A DNA stretch of 64,000 nucleotides from Imbricaverruca yamaguchii (lineage: Eukaryota > Arthropoda > Thecostraca > Neoverrucidae). This document shows, piece by piece, positions 23,338 through 63,982 of the stretch. The stretch is taken from positions 3,219,501 through 3,283,500 of the forward strand of contig JAOTOL010001645.1 of NCBI GenBank assembly GCA_034440575.1, written 5' to 3'. Position 1 is the first letter of the stretch. Each line of letters opens with the position of its first letter. Under the pieces are notes generated by a model, which did no database searches, was not told where the DNA came from, and saw only the letters and a program-made list of their open reading frames with translations. A program made the position numbers and the translations under genes.

Positions 23338-24185
23338 CTAACCACTAATTGCATCATAATATTGGTCAATGGTTGTGTTCGAGTTTAGGTCAGGTTTCTT
23401 AATGAATAATGACTCGGCGATCTTGCGATCCACATGGTCTTTCGCTTTTAATAGTATCCGATGGTCCAAATGAATAGGTTTATGGAGATCCTGTGCGTGG
23501 ACCTTTCTGATGTGGTCCCTAAAGGGGTCTCGGCTGTTTGATTTAACATGTCCAGAATGTGTTCGTTGAATCTGAGTCGGACTGGGCGTTTTGTTTGTCC
23601 TATGTATGTAGTCCAATACAGCTTGCAACACATTTTGCTTACTACGTTTTTTGTTGTTGTTGCAGTTTCCGTTGCAAACATGACCTACAGATGTGGCAGC
23701 GCTGTCCTCCTAGGCACTTAGGTATTGTGAAAGGTGAATGGATGAAAGAAGTGTCCAACTTCCGGTAGTTTTTTTCGGGCCATTTTCGCTTTCAGGCCAG
23801 ACTTTCCTACTATTTCCTTTACCTTACAAAGTATATTTTTATCGATGTAGGGCAGAGTTAAAAAGTCATCATTTGGACCATACCATGTGCGTCGATGCCT
23901 GGAAATCCTAGTCTGCTGGCGGTTTCTGCTTTCTTTCACTGCCCGCAAAAGCCTAGATAGTAATTTTATTGGATAAATGTTGTCCAAAAGTGAAGTCCAG
24001 ATTTTGTCGATGCTCCGTTTTTCTTTTTCTGAATTGGACGAGTTGTTAACGGCCCTCTGGAAGTTGTTCCAAGCAATGCTATGCTTGGTGGAGGTGGAAT
24101 GTGCAGAGGTGTAATGGAAAATAATGCCAGAGTTGGTCGGTTTGATGTAAAGTTCGAACTCGCCCTTCAGCATTTTCGACGTTGA
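23338..24185 (-). mobile_element. Penelope-like element, 3' part with GIY-YIG endonuclease
   Basis: On the minus strand the order is: end of the reverse transcriptase (ELYIKPTNSGIIFHYTSAHS, then an arginine-rich linker), a cysteine-containing stretch, and a GIY-YIG endonuclease (KLYWTTYIGQTKRPVRLRF, then NEHI) ending TTIDQYYDAISG and a stop. Segments lie in three frames (24173-23718, 23681-23530, 23530-23338), so at least two frameshifts inactivate it. The RT catalytic core is absent: the element is cut off at an inverted duplication (24185-24355). RT followed by GIY-YIG is diagnostic of Penelope-like elements. Confidence 0.85.
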
Positions 24186-24360
24186 CCAAAGTCTCTAGGA
24201 AGGGTACGCCGGTGCCACCCCCTGAGTGCTCCATAGTGAACTTGTTCACTATGGAGCACTCTGAAGCATTAGTGAACTTGTTCGCTATTGAGCACTCAGG
24301 GGTGGCGCCAGCGTATCCTTCCTAGATACTTTGGTCAACATCGAAAATGCTGAAGGGCGC
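24175..24360. repeat. Inverted duplication at the 5' end of the Penelope-like element
   Basis: The coding end of the element (cttcctag...tttggtcaac...cgaaaatgctgaagggcg) occurs once on each strand, head to head. The centre carries a perfect 18-bp-arm hairpin at 24224-24261 with loop TT (arm GAGTGCTCCATAGTGAAC), followed by a third, diverged copy of the arm. Confidence 0.85.
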
Positions 24361-25952
24361 ACTAAATTAGAGTGGAGACAGCTTTTAACGCTCGAATCGC
24401 GCCTAAATTTGATGGTTTTACGTAGTTGGAATCTCACAACTTCTTCTTTAATCTAGTGCATTTTTGAGTTTTAAGGGGAGGGGCGGCCTCCGGCCACCCT
24501 TGGTTGCACCTCTGTTGACAACCCTATGTGTAGACATCTGGAAATGTCTTGAATAAGGCTGATCGATTTAAGCTTCATCTACTTAGTTGATTCTTGAACG
24601 ATGTTTTACGTTTGACTATGAATGTCACCGGCTGAAAATCCTGAAACACGAACTAGATAGATACGCTGCTCATATTTTCACAGCGGAAGGAAGTAGGTAT
24701 GATCCATAAAATATAATTCCTAGATATTGGTATCAATGCCTCTGAAGGAAGCCTTGCGACAAAAGTCCGCCGAAAGCCAGTCAACCAGAAACATTTCGTG
24801 GGCGGATGAATTGGGTGTCACACCCACTACGAGGTACGGATCTACCTGTGACGAGCCTTAAAGTACTACTATAGCCGGCCGTGGTTCACAAAAAAAAATT
24901 GGTTATTGCTCAGACCAAACAGACGCTCGCAGAGCATGAACAAACAAACAAAAAACGCCATGTGACCGCATGCACAAAATAACTGAGAGCATGCCATTCC
25001 ACTATTCTACGTAGAAACCATGTGAACAGCCCACGATTCAAAGAAGACAAAAATTTGGTGAGACATTATCGTACGAAACTGCACACAGTACAGCCATCAA
25101 CTGTATTAGACGTAACTACATACAGCAGTCACCAGCTGTATCAGACAAAACTACACACAGCACAGCCACCAGCTGTATCAGATATAACTCCGATGGGCTA
25201 GATAAGGTTAATCTGAACGCTGCTATTATATTTTAGATATCACATTGAGGTCATCAATTCAGGTTAGACAAGTCAATGTGTAACACAGTCAAGAAACAGC
25301 AGTTTTTTTTCTCAGTCAAATGATGGCTCTTCAATGAATTAGGCTGCCTGCTGATGGTGTGGGGAGTCCCTCGTTGAATGCATTTGAAAATAGTGTCGGC
25401 ACGTTTCTTAAGTTGGATAATTTTATTTTTATTTCTAATTAATTATGGGTGAGGTGATATACACGCTAGTAGGTGTAAACAGTGCAGGCACCTTTACCCA
25501 GGGATGGATGGATTTGGAAAATTATTGTAGGACACTCGATTTACCCGTATGTTGCGAGGGATCGAGTGAATATGATTAGATAGGCATTGGTAGGAGTGTA
25601 GGATATTGTTGGATAATTTCGTTTATATTTATGATGTGGTATTAGTTGGGGTGTCGAGTGTCGTTTTGTCCAAGATTATAGTACCTTTTATATGCTTGGC
25701 ACAAATGGGCTCCGCGTAGCTCTGAATTAATCTGAACACTTGATGTCTTTATGAATTGCACCGAACTTAACTGAAGTTAAGAATGCCAAGGACAACGTTC
25801 CCCACCACACAGTTGTTCCGATTAACCAAAACAAACATTTCTAATTACTATGATTTAGGCTTGATTTGTTGTAAATGAACAGGATTTGCCACTCAGAAGT
25901 TTTGTTTTCTGTACCTACATACATATACCGGTCAATGTTTGTTTTTTCTCAG
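24361..25952. other. Intergenic; a 42-bp triple repeat near 25085
   Basis: Three units of ccagctgtatcagac plus aactacacacagcacagcca (variants) lie at about 25085-25195. No gene seen. The missing 5' exon(s) of the receptor gene could lie here or within intron 25953-28230. Confidence 0.45.
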
Positions 25953-34707
<8,755 letters not shown>

Positions 34708-35361
34708 GCGTGGGAAGTGGCTGAGTCCCAGGGCGAATCTCAACCGTCACGATTGATATGATTGTCGTCTGAATGGTTTTGACGTTCTTTATCGGAGCAA
34801 TATGAGGAGAAGATAGTGGAGTTTGCTCTGCGATGGTGTCTGCATGGTCGCTGTTTGAAAGACGAGCGGGGCAGATCTCTCTGATAATGGTGCACGTCAT
34901 TTTCAGGGAGATCACACGCCATTTGGTGGGTCATAGAGCGCTATTGACACTGGTTGTGATGGCAATGTCCTGAAGACTGGAACACTGAGAAGAACGGAGA
35001 TGCATGTCAGGTCATGGAAGAGCTGGGGATACGAGTTCCGACTGCCTCGATGTGCCACTAACTCGTGCATTCACATTTAAAGCGAATGAATGCATACAAG
35101 AAAATCAACGAAAGGTGAACTGTATTTAACTTTTGTTTCAAGGGAAACCGAGGGACGAACCAATCAATGGGTGGATCATGCTAATTTTACACCTTCCTTT
35201 AAAAATCAGTTTTCGACATCAAGTATGGGGACAATTACCAAGTTGTTGAAAATATCGGCTGGAAGAATAACCAGATATCGCGGTATCCGAGCTCTGGACA
35301 ATTCCTCCATCTCGAGAGTGCAGTCTGGGCGGCTGTCTGATAGCAACTACACAGTATTGAT
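34708..35361. other. Receptor 3' flank, nothing recognised
   Basis: No polyadenylation signal close to the stop was seen; an AATAAA at 35393 lies at the border of a LINE fragment. Confidence 0.4.
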
Positions 35362-35856
35362 TCAAAACTGTTGGGGAGAATATTTTACTTTGAATAAATC
35401 AACATCATCGTCAGTAGGGCCATGAACTCGATATCGCTCTAAAAGTGTTGGCATGCTCCTTCGATTGATATTTAGAGGGATAGGAGGGCTCAGCAAAATG
35501 CACGGATCACAAATAAGCACAACGGGCAATGGGGCATTCTCAGCATCCTTGGCAGTCATGAACTCCACCTCCAGAGCACCGTCCTTCAACCTCTCGCATC
35601 TAACAATCTTACCAAACCTGTCACATCCATTTCTTCGCTGAAATTGAGACAAGGAAGAAAGACTCTTTGTCAGTCCTCTGAAAACGAGGATACGAGGAGT
35701 TGGTGGAATATTCTCCGCGCCGTCGTCTCTGTTAGAGAAGCCCCCACCCGCCTCGGGTGGGAGACTGGTCTGGCCCCTATGAGAGGGATCAGGGATGTTT
35801 TTGTTTAGTGTGCCATATGAAGTGTGTGTGTTTCGGCTCTGCGGACGCCCCACCAC
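35362..35856 (-). pseudogene. LINE ORF1-like (RRM/gag-like) fragment
   Basis: 164 codons, minus. Blocks VRCERLKDGALEVEF and LSPPIPLN fit the ORF1 nucleic-acid-binding domain of Jockey-type LINEs (roughly GKV-x-RL-x-G-x-LLVE ... LN). It ends without ORF2 downstream. It could be a host gene, but its form and isolation argue for a retroelement remnant. Confidence 0.5.
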
Positions 35857-37868
35857 GCTGGGGCCTTACTGGGGGACACCTGTGTCCCGATAACGGGAGG
35901 ACGCCAGACGTCCTCGGAGCTATACGGGGCACGCGACGCCTTCACCCGGCCGGGAGAGAGAGACTCACCACCCCGACCAGGATCCAGCGCCGTCCACTCC
36001 TTGACCCCGGCCGGCCGGGCCGGCAGGCACTGGGAAACCCAGGCCCCTAGTCCGAGGCGACCTGCCACTTGACCCGCGTGAGGCCCCACGGGCCCGCCCA
36101 CCCCTCCGGGATATCGGGACCAAGGGGGTGTGTTGGTCCCCCGTCACAACTAGCACCGTGTGACGGGGACCTCAACCTCCAGGATTCCGTCAACCCCGGG
36201 GGGCGGGCCGAGGGGGTGCGGCTACCCCGATAAAACTGAGCTGGTGGGCAGGGCCGGGAAAGTTGCCCTGCCTGCTCATAGTATGGATAGTTGGTGTTGC
36301 AGGGCCAGATGAAGGACATGGATGTTGGGATGAGATAGGCATTAGAATGGGAGCGTATGGACGGAAGGACAAGTGAGGCACTCCTGTTCTCACCCCTCGC
36401 CGGTATGATGGTCGCCGGGTCATTGGGGCACCCAATCCCCCCCCCCCCGCCCACCGCGTAAAGGTGGTGCCTCGTCGAGGGGGCAAGTGTTCCGGTGATG
36501 CTTACTTACGGTATGTGTATGGTACGGCATGGTACGTAACGCATGTGGCGTTGTAGGAGTGCTTTGCAATCATCTACATAATATGCCATGTTGGAACAAA
36601 TGGTCGATGCTCAGGCTTGCTTTTCCAGCCCAGCTACTTGCTCGTTTCATGGAATGTTGGCGGGTCCGGAATACAGTGGAAGGGAAAGTTGTTTGCGTTG
36701 AGGGCCACCGCTTGTCGGATTGGATCCATGACTTGATATGGACAGTCATGCGTGTTGGTAATTGACTGAAGGCCGAGGGCGCTACATGGGAGCTTTGTAA
36801 TCTAAACAACATATTATGTTTTTGTTTTGCGTCTGTTTAAAATGGACATATCGGACAGTATAGGCACTGCTTCAGCGGTGTAGATGGATAAGTTTTCCGG
36901 TAGACGTTTCGAAGGCCTACAACCTGGTCCAGTGATGCTACTTTGACCTGGTGTTTGACCCGTCTGTGATTACAAGTGCTTTGTGATTGTTGAGATCGGC
37001 GAATTTGTTGAAGGTGCCAAGAGTTTCAGCGGATGTGACATCCCATTTCTCTTCCTTCACTCGACCTTTGTTTGACTGTGGGTTCAGAATGGCCTAGTGG
37101 ACGGCGGAGCTACAGTGACATTTGTGCAGTGACTGTAGGGCATTGCCAAATTACGATCTGAAAGGGTCGTGGCAATTTGAACACCAAATGGTGGGAGCTT
37201 GCACTGAAGCCGGCTCCGGTCGTGTCGGTCAGGCCGAAAGCATGACTATGCCAGGTGATTTTCAATGGGCTTGCCTTTCATGTGGAGCGGCACAGTTCAT
37301 TTTTTGCAAGACATGCGAAACTAACGTAGGAAAAGGTGCGTCAGGCTCGAGCGCGCCAACTTCCGCCGTTTTCTCGCTATCGCAGAAAAATCACACAGAG
37401 GACGTGGGGCGGAGGTCTACAGCCTGGCCGGGCGAGGGTTAACGTCAGCAAAAGCTTCCCTGCTTCTGCTAAGTGACAACGCTCCATGACAATCCGTTTT
37501 CCGTACGTCGATTTGTATGACTATGTTGAGCATGCGAGTGGCCATTTATTAGGCAGTAGAAAAGCCTACATACCAAATTGAAACCATTTGGGTTGTGAAA
37601 GCGTTGCGACAAGCATGCCGAGCTATTCAGGCGATGATGGCAACCAGGTCGCTACACGTATGTGTCGGATATATGGGTGCTGGCAGCACTTTCCATTACT
37701 ACTCGCTCACCATTGGTGCACTCTGTTGGTTTGTGACGAGGTCGTGGCGTTTTACCTTTCTATTCCCGGTATTGATGGTCGCGGCGCATCAAGATAGCTC
37801 AATAAGTCATGCCGTTTGTTCAGTCTTCGGCTTTGACGGCCAGTGGCCACGTCACACGTCTCGAACGT
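35857..37868. other. GC-rich stretch then intergenic, no gene recognised
   Basis: 35860-36480 is GC-rich with C runs and may be the 5' region of the same LINE. 36500-37868 shows only short frames. Confidence 0.45.
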
Positions 37869-38642
37869 AGTCCGGACCCACTGGCGGATCTAGTCCGGAC
37901 CCACTGGCGGATCTAGTCCGGACCCACTGGCGGATCTGCCGACACTGGCGGATCTCGGACCCACTGGTGGATCTAGTCCGGACCCACTGGCGGATCTAGT
38001 CCGGACCCACTGGTGGATCTAGTCCGACCCACTGGCGGATCTAGTCCGGACCCACTGGCGGATCCAGCCCGGACCCACTGGCGGATCTAGCCCGGACCCA
38101 CTGGCGGATCTAGTCCGGACCCACTGGCGGATCTAGTCCAGACCCACTGGCGGATCTAGTCCGGACCCACTGGCGGATCCAGCCCGGACCCACTGGCGGA
38201 TCTAGCCCGGACCCACTGGCGGATCTAGTCCGGACCCACTGGCGGATCTAGTCCGGACCCACTGGCGGATCTAGTCCGGACCCACTGGTGGATCTAGTCC
38301 GGACCCACTGGCGGATCTAGTCCGGACCCACTGGCGGATCCAGCCCGGACCCACTGGTGGATCTAGTCCGGACCCACTGGCGGATCTAGTCCGGACCCAC
38401 TGGCGGATCTAGTCCGGACCCACTGGCGGATCTAGTCCGGACCCACTGGCGGATCTAGTCCGGACCCACTGGCGGATCTAGTCCGGACCCACTGGCGGAT
38501 CTAGTCCGGACCCGCTGGCGGATCTAGTCCGGACCCACTGGCGGATCTAGTCCGGACCCACTGGCGGATCTAGTCCGGACCCACTGGCGGATCTAGTCCG
38601 GACCCACTGGCGGATCTAGTCCGGACCCACTGGCGGATCTAG
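37869..38642. repeat. 23-bp satellite, about 33 copies
   Basis: The unit is GATCTAGTCCGGACCCACTG plus GCG, highly homogeneous, with a few substitutions and one shortened stretch near 37940. It is directly repeated without spacers, so it is not a CRISPR. Its unit overlaps the left terminus of the element at 38628. Confidence 0.97.
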
Positions 38643-38878
38643 GGGCTGGGTGGGAACACCAATTACTTCCACCAAAAGACCAAACTCCGCCCGGACTTTC
38701 ACACTAAAATGACAATTTCTCGACATTTAAGAACACTTTGTGACGGCAAAAATAGCCGTGATTGGACCCATCCAATGTCAGCTGTTCAAATCCGAAGTTT
38801 TTCTCTCGAAATCTCAACAAGCTTGAAATCCCCCCCCTCTCTAACTGGTCGAAAACCAGTCTTCTGGATCCGCCAGTG
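38628..38878. mobile_element. Short inverted-terminal element (MITE-like)
   Basis: The left end CACTGGCGGATCTAG and right end CTGGATCCGCCAGTG are inverted repeats differing at one base; the interior (about 220 bp) has no coding capacity. Confidence 0.6.
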
Positions 38879-38957
38879 CCCAGACCAATCGCAAAGCGGA
38901 AGTGTCATGATCGATATGATTGCCCTGCAAAGGCAAAGGCGCCCATTCAGGTACTTC

Positions 38958-38995
38958 CGGTTGGCTTTAAGGCGCATCGACCATGTTGATCATAT
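38958..38995 (+). repeat. SINE tail fragment (family A)
   Basis: ggttggctttaaggcgcatc and gaccatgttgatcat, as at 3203. Confidence 0.6.
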
Positions 38996-39829
38996 GGCAT
39001 TCAGGTACTTCCGCGGTGGCGTCCCTCCGGACATGTCCCTCCGGACATAATTCCTCGATTCGACCCGGATTGGTATTGATTGCTGTTGATGAAAATGCCA
39101 CTATTGTTAGTGGTGTTGCACCAAAAATATCAAAAGTACATGCGCCTCCATCTCTGAGGCCATATGGTTCCCAGACGCCACTTTACACCTTCTTAAGGTC
39201 ATACATATGAGGAACGTAAGTCGTCGATGCGAAAGAGTCGAAGCGAAATGTAATGCGCAACAACCCTGTTGCTTCCAGTACACGAAGTGTGCTGGGTTTT
39301 GCAACTAACATATTGTACAGATCAGCTATCACATTGTGCTGATGAACAATGTAGCAAACATGAAAATATAACTCAACAATGTAGCTGTTCTTGCCCCGAA
39401 GAGTGCGCATGAATAGTTATGAGCGAGAGTTAAGCATGTGTCAGTCTACCCCCGTGTACGTATGGTACGTTTCGTTAGAGCGGACAGGCCCGGCTTGATC
39501 GTCACTGTTTTCAAACCGAAATAGTTTCCAATTTTGCTTTCAAGTTCAACACTTCCACGGTGTAATGCAGAGCTTCAAATTATAATTTTCTGATTCAGAA
39601 ACAGAGCCGATCTTTTCATTTTGAGAATGGCCGACTTTCATCATATCACTGGTCTGCGTGATTTATAGGGTCAAGGATGTTTCGGCTGTTTTTAGGTCAG
39701 CTTTTCATGCTGATGCCGAAAATGGCATCCGTTTTTCTCGATTAGCTCGAACTTTTTTGATATGTTATTTCACTCATATGAACCAAAACATTGCTCTGAC
39801 TGTTTTACTAGTGAATCCGACAGAAGCAT

Positions 39830-40850
39830 AAATAAAGGTTTAAACTCCAAACAGATGGACCATAAGTGTATTCAGAGCGCATCCCAACAGTACACACTAC
39901 TGCGGAATAAATGGCCTTTTCAGGGACTTCCGACTGTGTTGAGCAGATGGGACATCCCTCTTCAGGCACCAACAACAGTCCGCCAGAAAGTTCATATCCC
40001 ACCGACCTTGGTAGCGTTCTTCCATCACACGTATGTCTTTGTGGAAGCGTTCTCCCTGCTCTTCACTGTAATCTCCACAGTTACCTGGGACATAATCTAG
40101 ATGGGACCTAAGGAAGTGCATTTTTACCGACATTCGAGCATCAAGTTGCTGGAAACTGTCCATCAACTCATCGACGACCTTCACGTATTACGCACTTCTG
40201 TGATTGCCCAGGAAGTTGGTGATGATTGACCTCAAGGCCAGCCATGCAGAGAGCTCAGACTATTCCAGACATTCTTCGAATCGAGTATCCTTCATGAGCT
40301 CCTTTATCTGAGGACCGTCAAATACACCAGCCTTCAGCTTCTCTCTGCTCACATGAGGACATTTCTGTCCAAAAATGCAAACCCTCGTCCTTCTTTATCC
40401 AGTGCCTTCACAAAATTTCTCATCAAACCGAGCTTGATATGGAGTGGTGGAAGTAGGATTTTCTGTGGTTCAACCAGGGGGCGTGACTGCACGTTGTGGG
40501 AGCCAGGTTCAAGTGCATGCCTGGATGGCCAGTCGCGTTGTACTTAGTGCTGTTTGTCAGCCGGACTGTCCCAGAGGCATAGAAAGCATGGTATTTCGTG
40601 TAGCCGCCCTGCAAAGGACGAGACCTTCTACTTTGAGGTCACCACAGATCACCCAACCATTTTTTGTAGTTCAAAGCAGACAAAAAGTGCCATGCTGTTA
40701 TGGTTTCCTGTTGCGCGGAGTGTCAACGGAATCGACGCGAACTTATTGCCGTTGTTCAGTAGAACTGCCTTCAGCCCTACTCTCGGAGTCTATGAACAGC
40801 CTCCATTTCCCGGGTTGCACTCTGTATCCATTGTTCTACTAGGCCTGCGT
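39830..40850 (-). pseudogene. Broken gene of a transposon-associated protein family
   Basis: Read on the minus strand the frames shift repeatedly but preserve, in order: a FIDS block, GDLKV, GGYTK, KILLPPLHIKLGLMRNFVK, VFDGPQIKELMKDTRFE, NFLGNHRSA, then an intact end at 40184-39897 with MSVKMHFLRSHLDYVPGNCG, SEEQGERFHKDI, and MEERYQGRWDMN. I recognise this block set from a multicopy protein family of arthropod and other invertebrate genomes that behaves like a mobile-element gene; its enzymology is unknown to me. At least three frameshifts and several stops show it is dead. Confidence 0.7.
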
Positions 40851-41520
40851 CCCAATTCTCACTTCTTCCGCTACTGATATATCCTACTGCAGTATGCATA
40901 CTGATACATCGGTGTGAGTTGTTATCTTTGACGTAGTGTGAAAACTCGAGCTAATCGAGAAAATGGATGTATTTTCGGATTCAGACACGAAACTTGTATT
41001 GAACAGCTGAGAAACTTCCGACCTTTCGAAGTTTGAACGCAGGCCGTGTATTTTTCTAGGTACTCTCACTTTGTTCAAGAAATGGGCTTGCTGTACCTCG
41101 CCGCGCGCGGGTATACCATGCATCTGAATTGTAGGGCACTTCCTGCCTGTCCCGGAAGGCGAATGAAGCATGAACCATAAACCGGCGAAGGAAAAGGACT
41201 TCGACCTTCATTACGAGTAGATGGTACTTTCTGTATGTAATGTAATTTTGAATCAAGAGTGTAATTTATGAAATTATCGAGAGGGGGGTGGGGGCCAATA
41301 CATGAAGGCAATGGACGGGCACAAAGGAATTTGGGGCAAACTTAATAAGGTCCCATAAACAACATAATTTGAAGAGGCAAAAACATTCAGGAGGCATTTT
41401 CCCCTCAGAAGTATAAAACCAACAGTCATGCTTGCAATTATATTTACCGATAGGCTCATAGTTAAGAATAGTTTTAGATTGACCGCCGATGATCTTAACA
41501 TAATAGTACTGCGATGTACC
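40851..41520. other. Intergenic, nothing recognised
   Basis: Short frames only. Confidence 0.5.
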
Positions 41521-41539
41521 TACCTACATACATATATAC

Positions 41540-41543
41540 ACAT

Positions 41544-41606
<63 letters not shown>
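41540..41606. repeat. (AC)n(AT)n microsatellite
   Basis: An AC run followed by an AT run, the same composition order as at 15948. Confidence 0.95.
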
Positions 41607-41609
<3 letters not shown>

Positions 41610-44150
41610 TGGAGTCAGGCTATCGTCAGGCCCAGGAGCATCGAATCTTGACATCTGACCTCTGACAACTCTAAGACTTCCACATGAGCCTTATATTTGA
41701 ACGTTGAATCCAACGTAATTTGGTGGCACAACACAATAATAGTAAAGAAGTCAATGACAATGTTTTAACACCATTACCTAATTATTTGCTAGGCGTGTTC
41801 CATACTCACGTGTCGTGACACCTTGATATTGGCGGTGCAACATCCAATACATAAAGGAACACAATCCCACGAGTTCGGTGATGCATAGAATGAGAACATT
41901 TTAAAAACTGACTGGCGACATCAGCAATCTTTGGAAACCTTGAATCATGGTTACATGCCTGGAAGGGTGCGGTAGTGTTTGAAAATGGGATGAAACATGG
42001 TCATATAAATGTTTCCCATTCAACATTCGTTGGGTTCAACGCTCAACACTCCAGTTGCCGCAGTGTGGCCATGCCCTCCGCTCCTCCTGTTCTTGCACCC
42101 ATGTACCCATGTGTGCCCGAGTACCCCCAGCGTCTCATGACCGGGCGTCGCGTGGGTGGTAGTGGACACTGCTATCTTAGTTGCCAACTACACGGTGAGA
42201 AACTATCAAGTTGAGCGGCGCAAATATGCATTGTCTTCATAGCTTAGCAAACACGTGGTGTCCGCCGCCCCGTTCATTACTGCGGAGGTACGATTTAAAA
42301 TTGCTGCTTTTATGGCGCCGGAGTTGGTCCTAATCGGCGCCATGAACCTGTCATTCTTCATGGGGACCCCGTGGCACGACTTGGTAGCAGGGACGGTCCG
42401 CCGGGCCGGTCACGGTCCAGGCTGTGGGCGGCCACGACCCAGGGTATGGGCGGCCATGACCCAGGGCAGGACGACCCACCCGTTCGGTCACGGTCCAGTG
42501 TTCGGGGCCACGGGCCACAACCCAGGGCAGAACGACCTGCCTGGCCGGTCAGTCTAGGGTGGGAGCTATAGTGAAACCTGAATGCTTCGTTTTGTAAGGG
42601 AAGAAGCGATCAAATCAAGCGTTCCACGCTGCGAAAAAAAAGTATGGTGAGAGTTTAAGATGCCTGATATCATTATCCAAGGAGATAAACCGAAAACTAT
42701 ATGCATAAAAATGATGTCAAATACCGAATGCATAAGCTGAAACCTGAATATAAATATACAATGTTTATGAGAAATGCCGTAGCAACATCTCACCGCGATG
42801 GGTGCCTATAACAAATCAAAAGTTGATCAACAATCGATTCTGGGAAGAAGCTATCACAGCTTGGTTGAAAATAAGTTACAGAAAATACAACGGCACAGGA
42901 AATACCGGAAAAGCCTATTTGACATCGGATAAATATGAAACTTTAAAGTACCAGCCATATTAACAAATCATAATTTGTTTTCCGTTGTGTGATTAAAGTC
43001 AGATTCCTACGATACAATAATAGAAAGTCGATAGAATCGGTTCAGCTTGACATCTTTAAATAAATCACTATAATAAACTTACTACTAAACTGATGCCAGG
43101 TATAAAGTAGTTGGCATCATAATTAGCAGAATGTTTAACTTGTCAATTGTTTCTGCCTCATTAGCGGCATAAGACCACGAAAGTAGAAACATCTTGGTGG
43201 CTATCAAGCCAAGTAGGTATTAGTCAATCCCTCACGTGGACGCATACCAGAGTGAATCGTTAGGGTTTCAGAGAAATTAACGAGTGGCCCCATGTTCCTA
43301 CGCCCATGCGTACAACGCAGCCTAACTTTATGAGCGCCATCCTTTGCTTGGCGACGGCAGGGCCCACGGTCGCTCTGATGTGGATGCCCGTGGGTCATAG
43401 ATGATACAGAGAAGCACCCGACACCGTGACACAATCACTTGGATGTAACTCTTACCCTCCCCGCAACGTGATTATCTTCAGTGGGACGGAAGTGGAACTC
43501 ATTATCAGCCCACCTGGCTGCCTCTGGAGACCGTCTGCTACATCTGCCCTTTCCGACGCCCCAGTCACCTCGCCGTTCCGACCAACGCAGACACAAATTA
43601 TCGCAGCAATCACCCAACATAAATATACGCCCGCCCTGCTATTGCATTTTGTGGCTTCGGCACAAAATGCGTTCAAAAATTCAAAGTGGCTCAAATCCAG
43701 TGAAACAGTCGCACTTGTGACTACCTGCTTTCCACAGGCCAGGCTCCGGGGCCGAAGCACCAGCCGTGTCGGTGCAGTGATGCAGTGCCGGCAATTGTCC
43801 ACACATTGCACTCTTCGCTGCTGATTCCTTTGCTTGTTCCTTGTTTTTACTTCGATGTCAAACTAGTGTGAATCATGGTAAGCCAACGGAGACCAGGTGT
43901 CCATAGTTCCAGGTATATTCCACGCCCATCACCAGTGCTCATTTACAGAATAACCCTGGAATCGGCACACGCAGAAAACACACATATACCATTGATTTCT
44001 TAAATACAAAGTGATTCACACATTGATATGTCGACCGTCTGCAAGAAACCCGATACGATTGAAAGAGACGGGACCTTAATAGTCGGATGAGCTTCAATCC
44101 CAGCACTTGGAGATACACAATGACACACTTAAGTCATTGCAATAATTAAC
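41607..44150. other. Intergenic, a small GC-rich repeat at 42385-42545
   Basis: Three or four diverged units with cggtccag, gggcggcca and gacccaggg. No gene recognised; the frames at 43426-43824 (both strands) lack known domains. Confidence 0.45.
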
Positions 44151-44154
44151 ATTC

Positions 44155-44450
44155 ACCTCTCGTGATAGTTGACAGCCATCTCTAATGACAGTTGACAATC
44201 GTCCCTTACACCAGTTGGCAGCCATCTCCGATAACAGCTGGCATGCGTTCTTTATGAGAAATGACAACCGTTCTTGATCACAGTTGGCGGTTGTCGTTGA
44301 TGACAAATGACAGCCGTTCTCCATGACAGTGGACAGCCGTCCCTGATGACAGCCATCCGGTACAATCTAACCAAATTATGCTCAGAATGTTCGGTCACAG
44401 TCGACAATTGTGTCCAGCGACACCGACGTCAGCTGACAGCCGTCCAGGCG
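44155..44450. repeat. Decayed tandem repeat next to the COG5 3' end
   Basis: Units of about 25 bp around gacagccgt, tctctgatgac and agttg/agtgg. It begins about 50 bp beyond the COG5 stop codon and probably overlaps the 3' UTR. Confidence 0.6.
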
Positions 44451-44499
44451 ACGCCGATCCAGCCGGACGGGCACCCACGGCCGTCTCGTGCGGCCGCCG

Positions 44500-63721
<19,222 letters not shown>

Positions 63722-63982
63722 CTGTAACACACCCAGGCGTCACTGACCACCAAAGTTGGGCTGGTGATCGGAAGAAACAGACTGGTCACCACCTCTACTG
63801 CCGCCTATCAGCACACATCGACGGGCGGCTGGTCGCAAGCTGGCGCGACCACACTCTGTACCGTACGTTAAATAGTGCGTCCACATTCGCTCAGTCAAGC
63901 ATCAGGACGTAAACGAAAAATAATGCTTCCCTGGATAACTTTCGATAACCAATTGAAAAAGAACATTTAACTAATCGCTTAC

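Noticed and set aside
37869..38642. Regular 23-bp repeats as a CRISPR array
   Set aside because: Units are head to tail with no spacers, in a eukaryotic context; it is a satellite.
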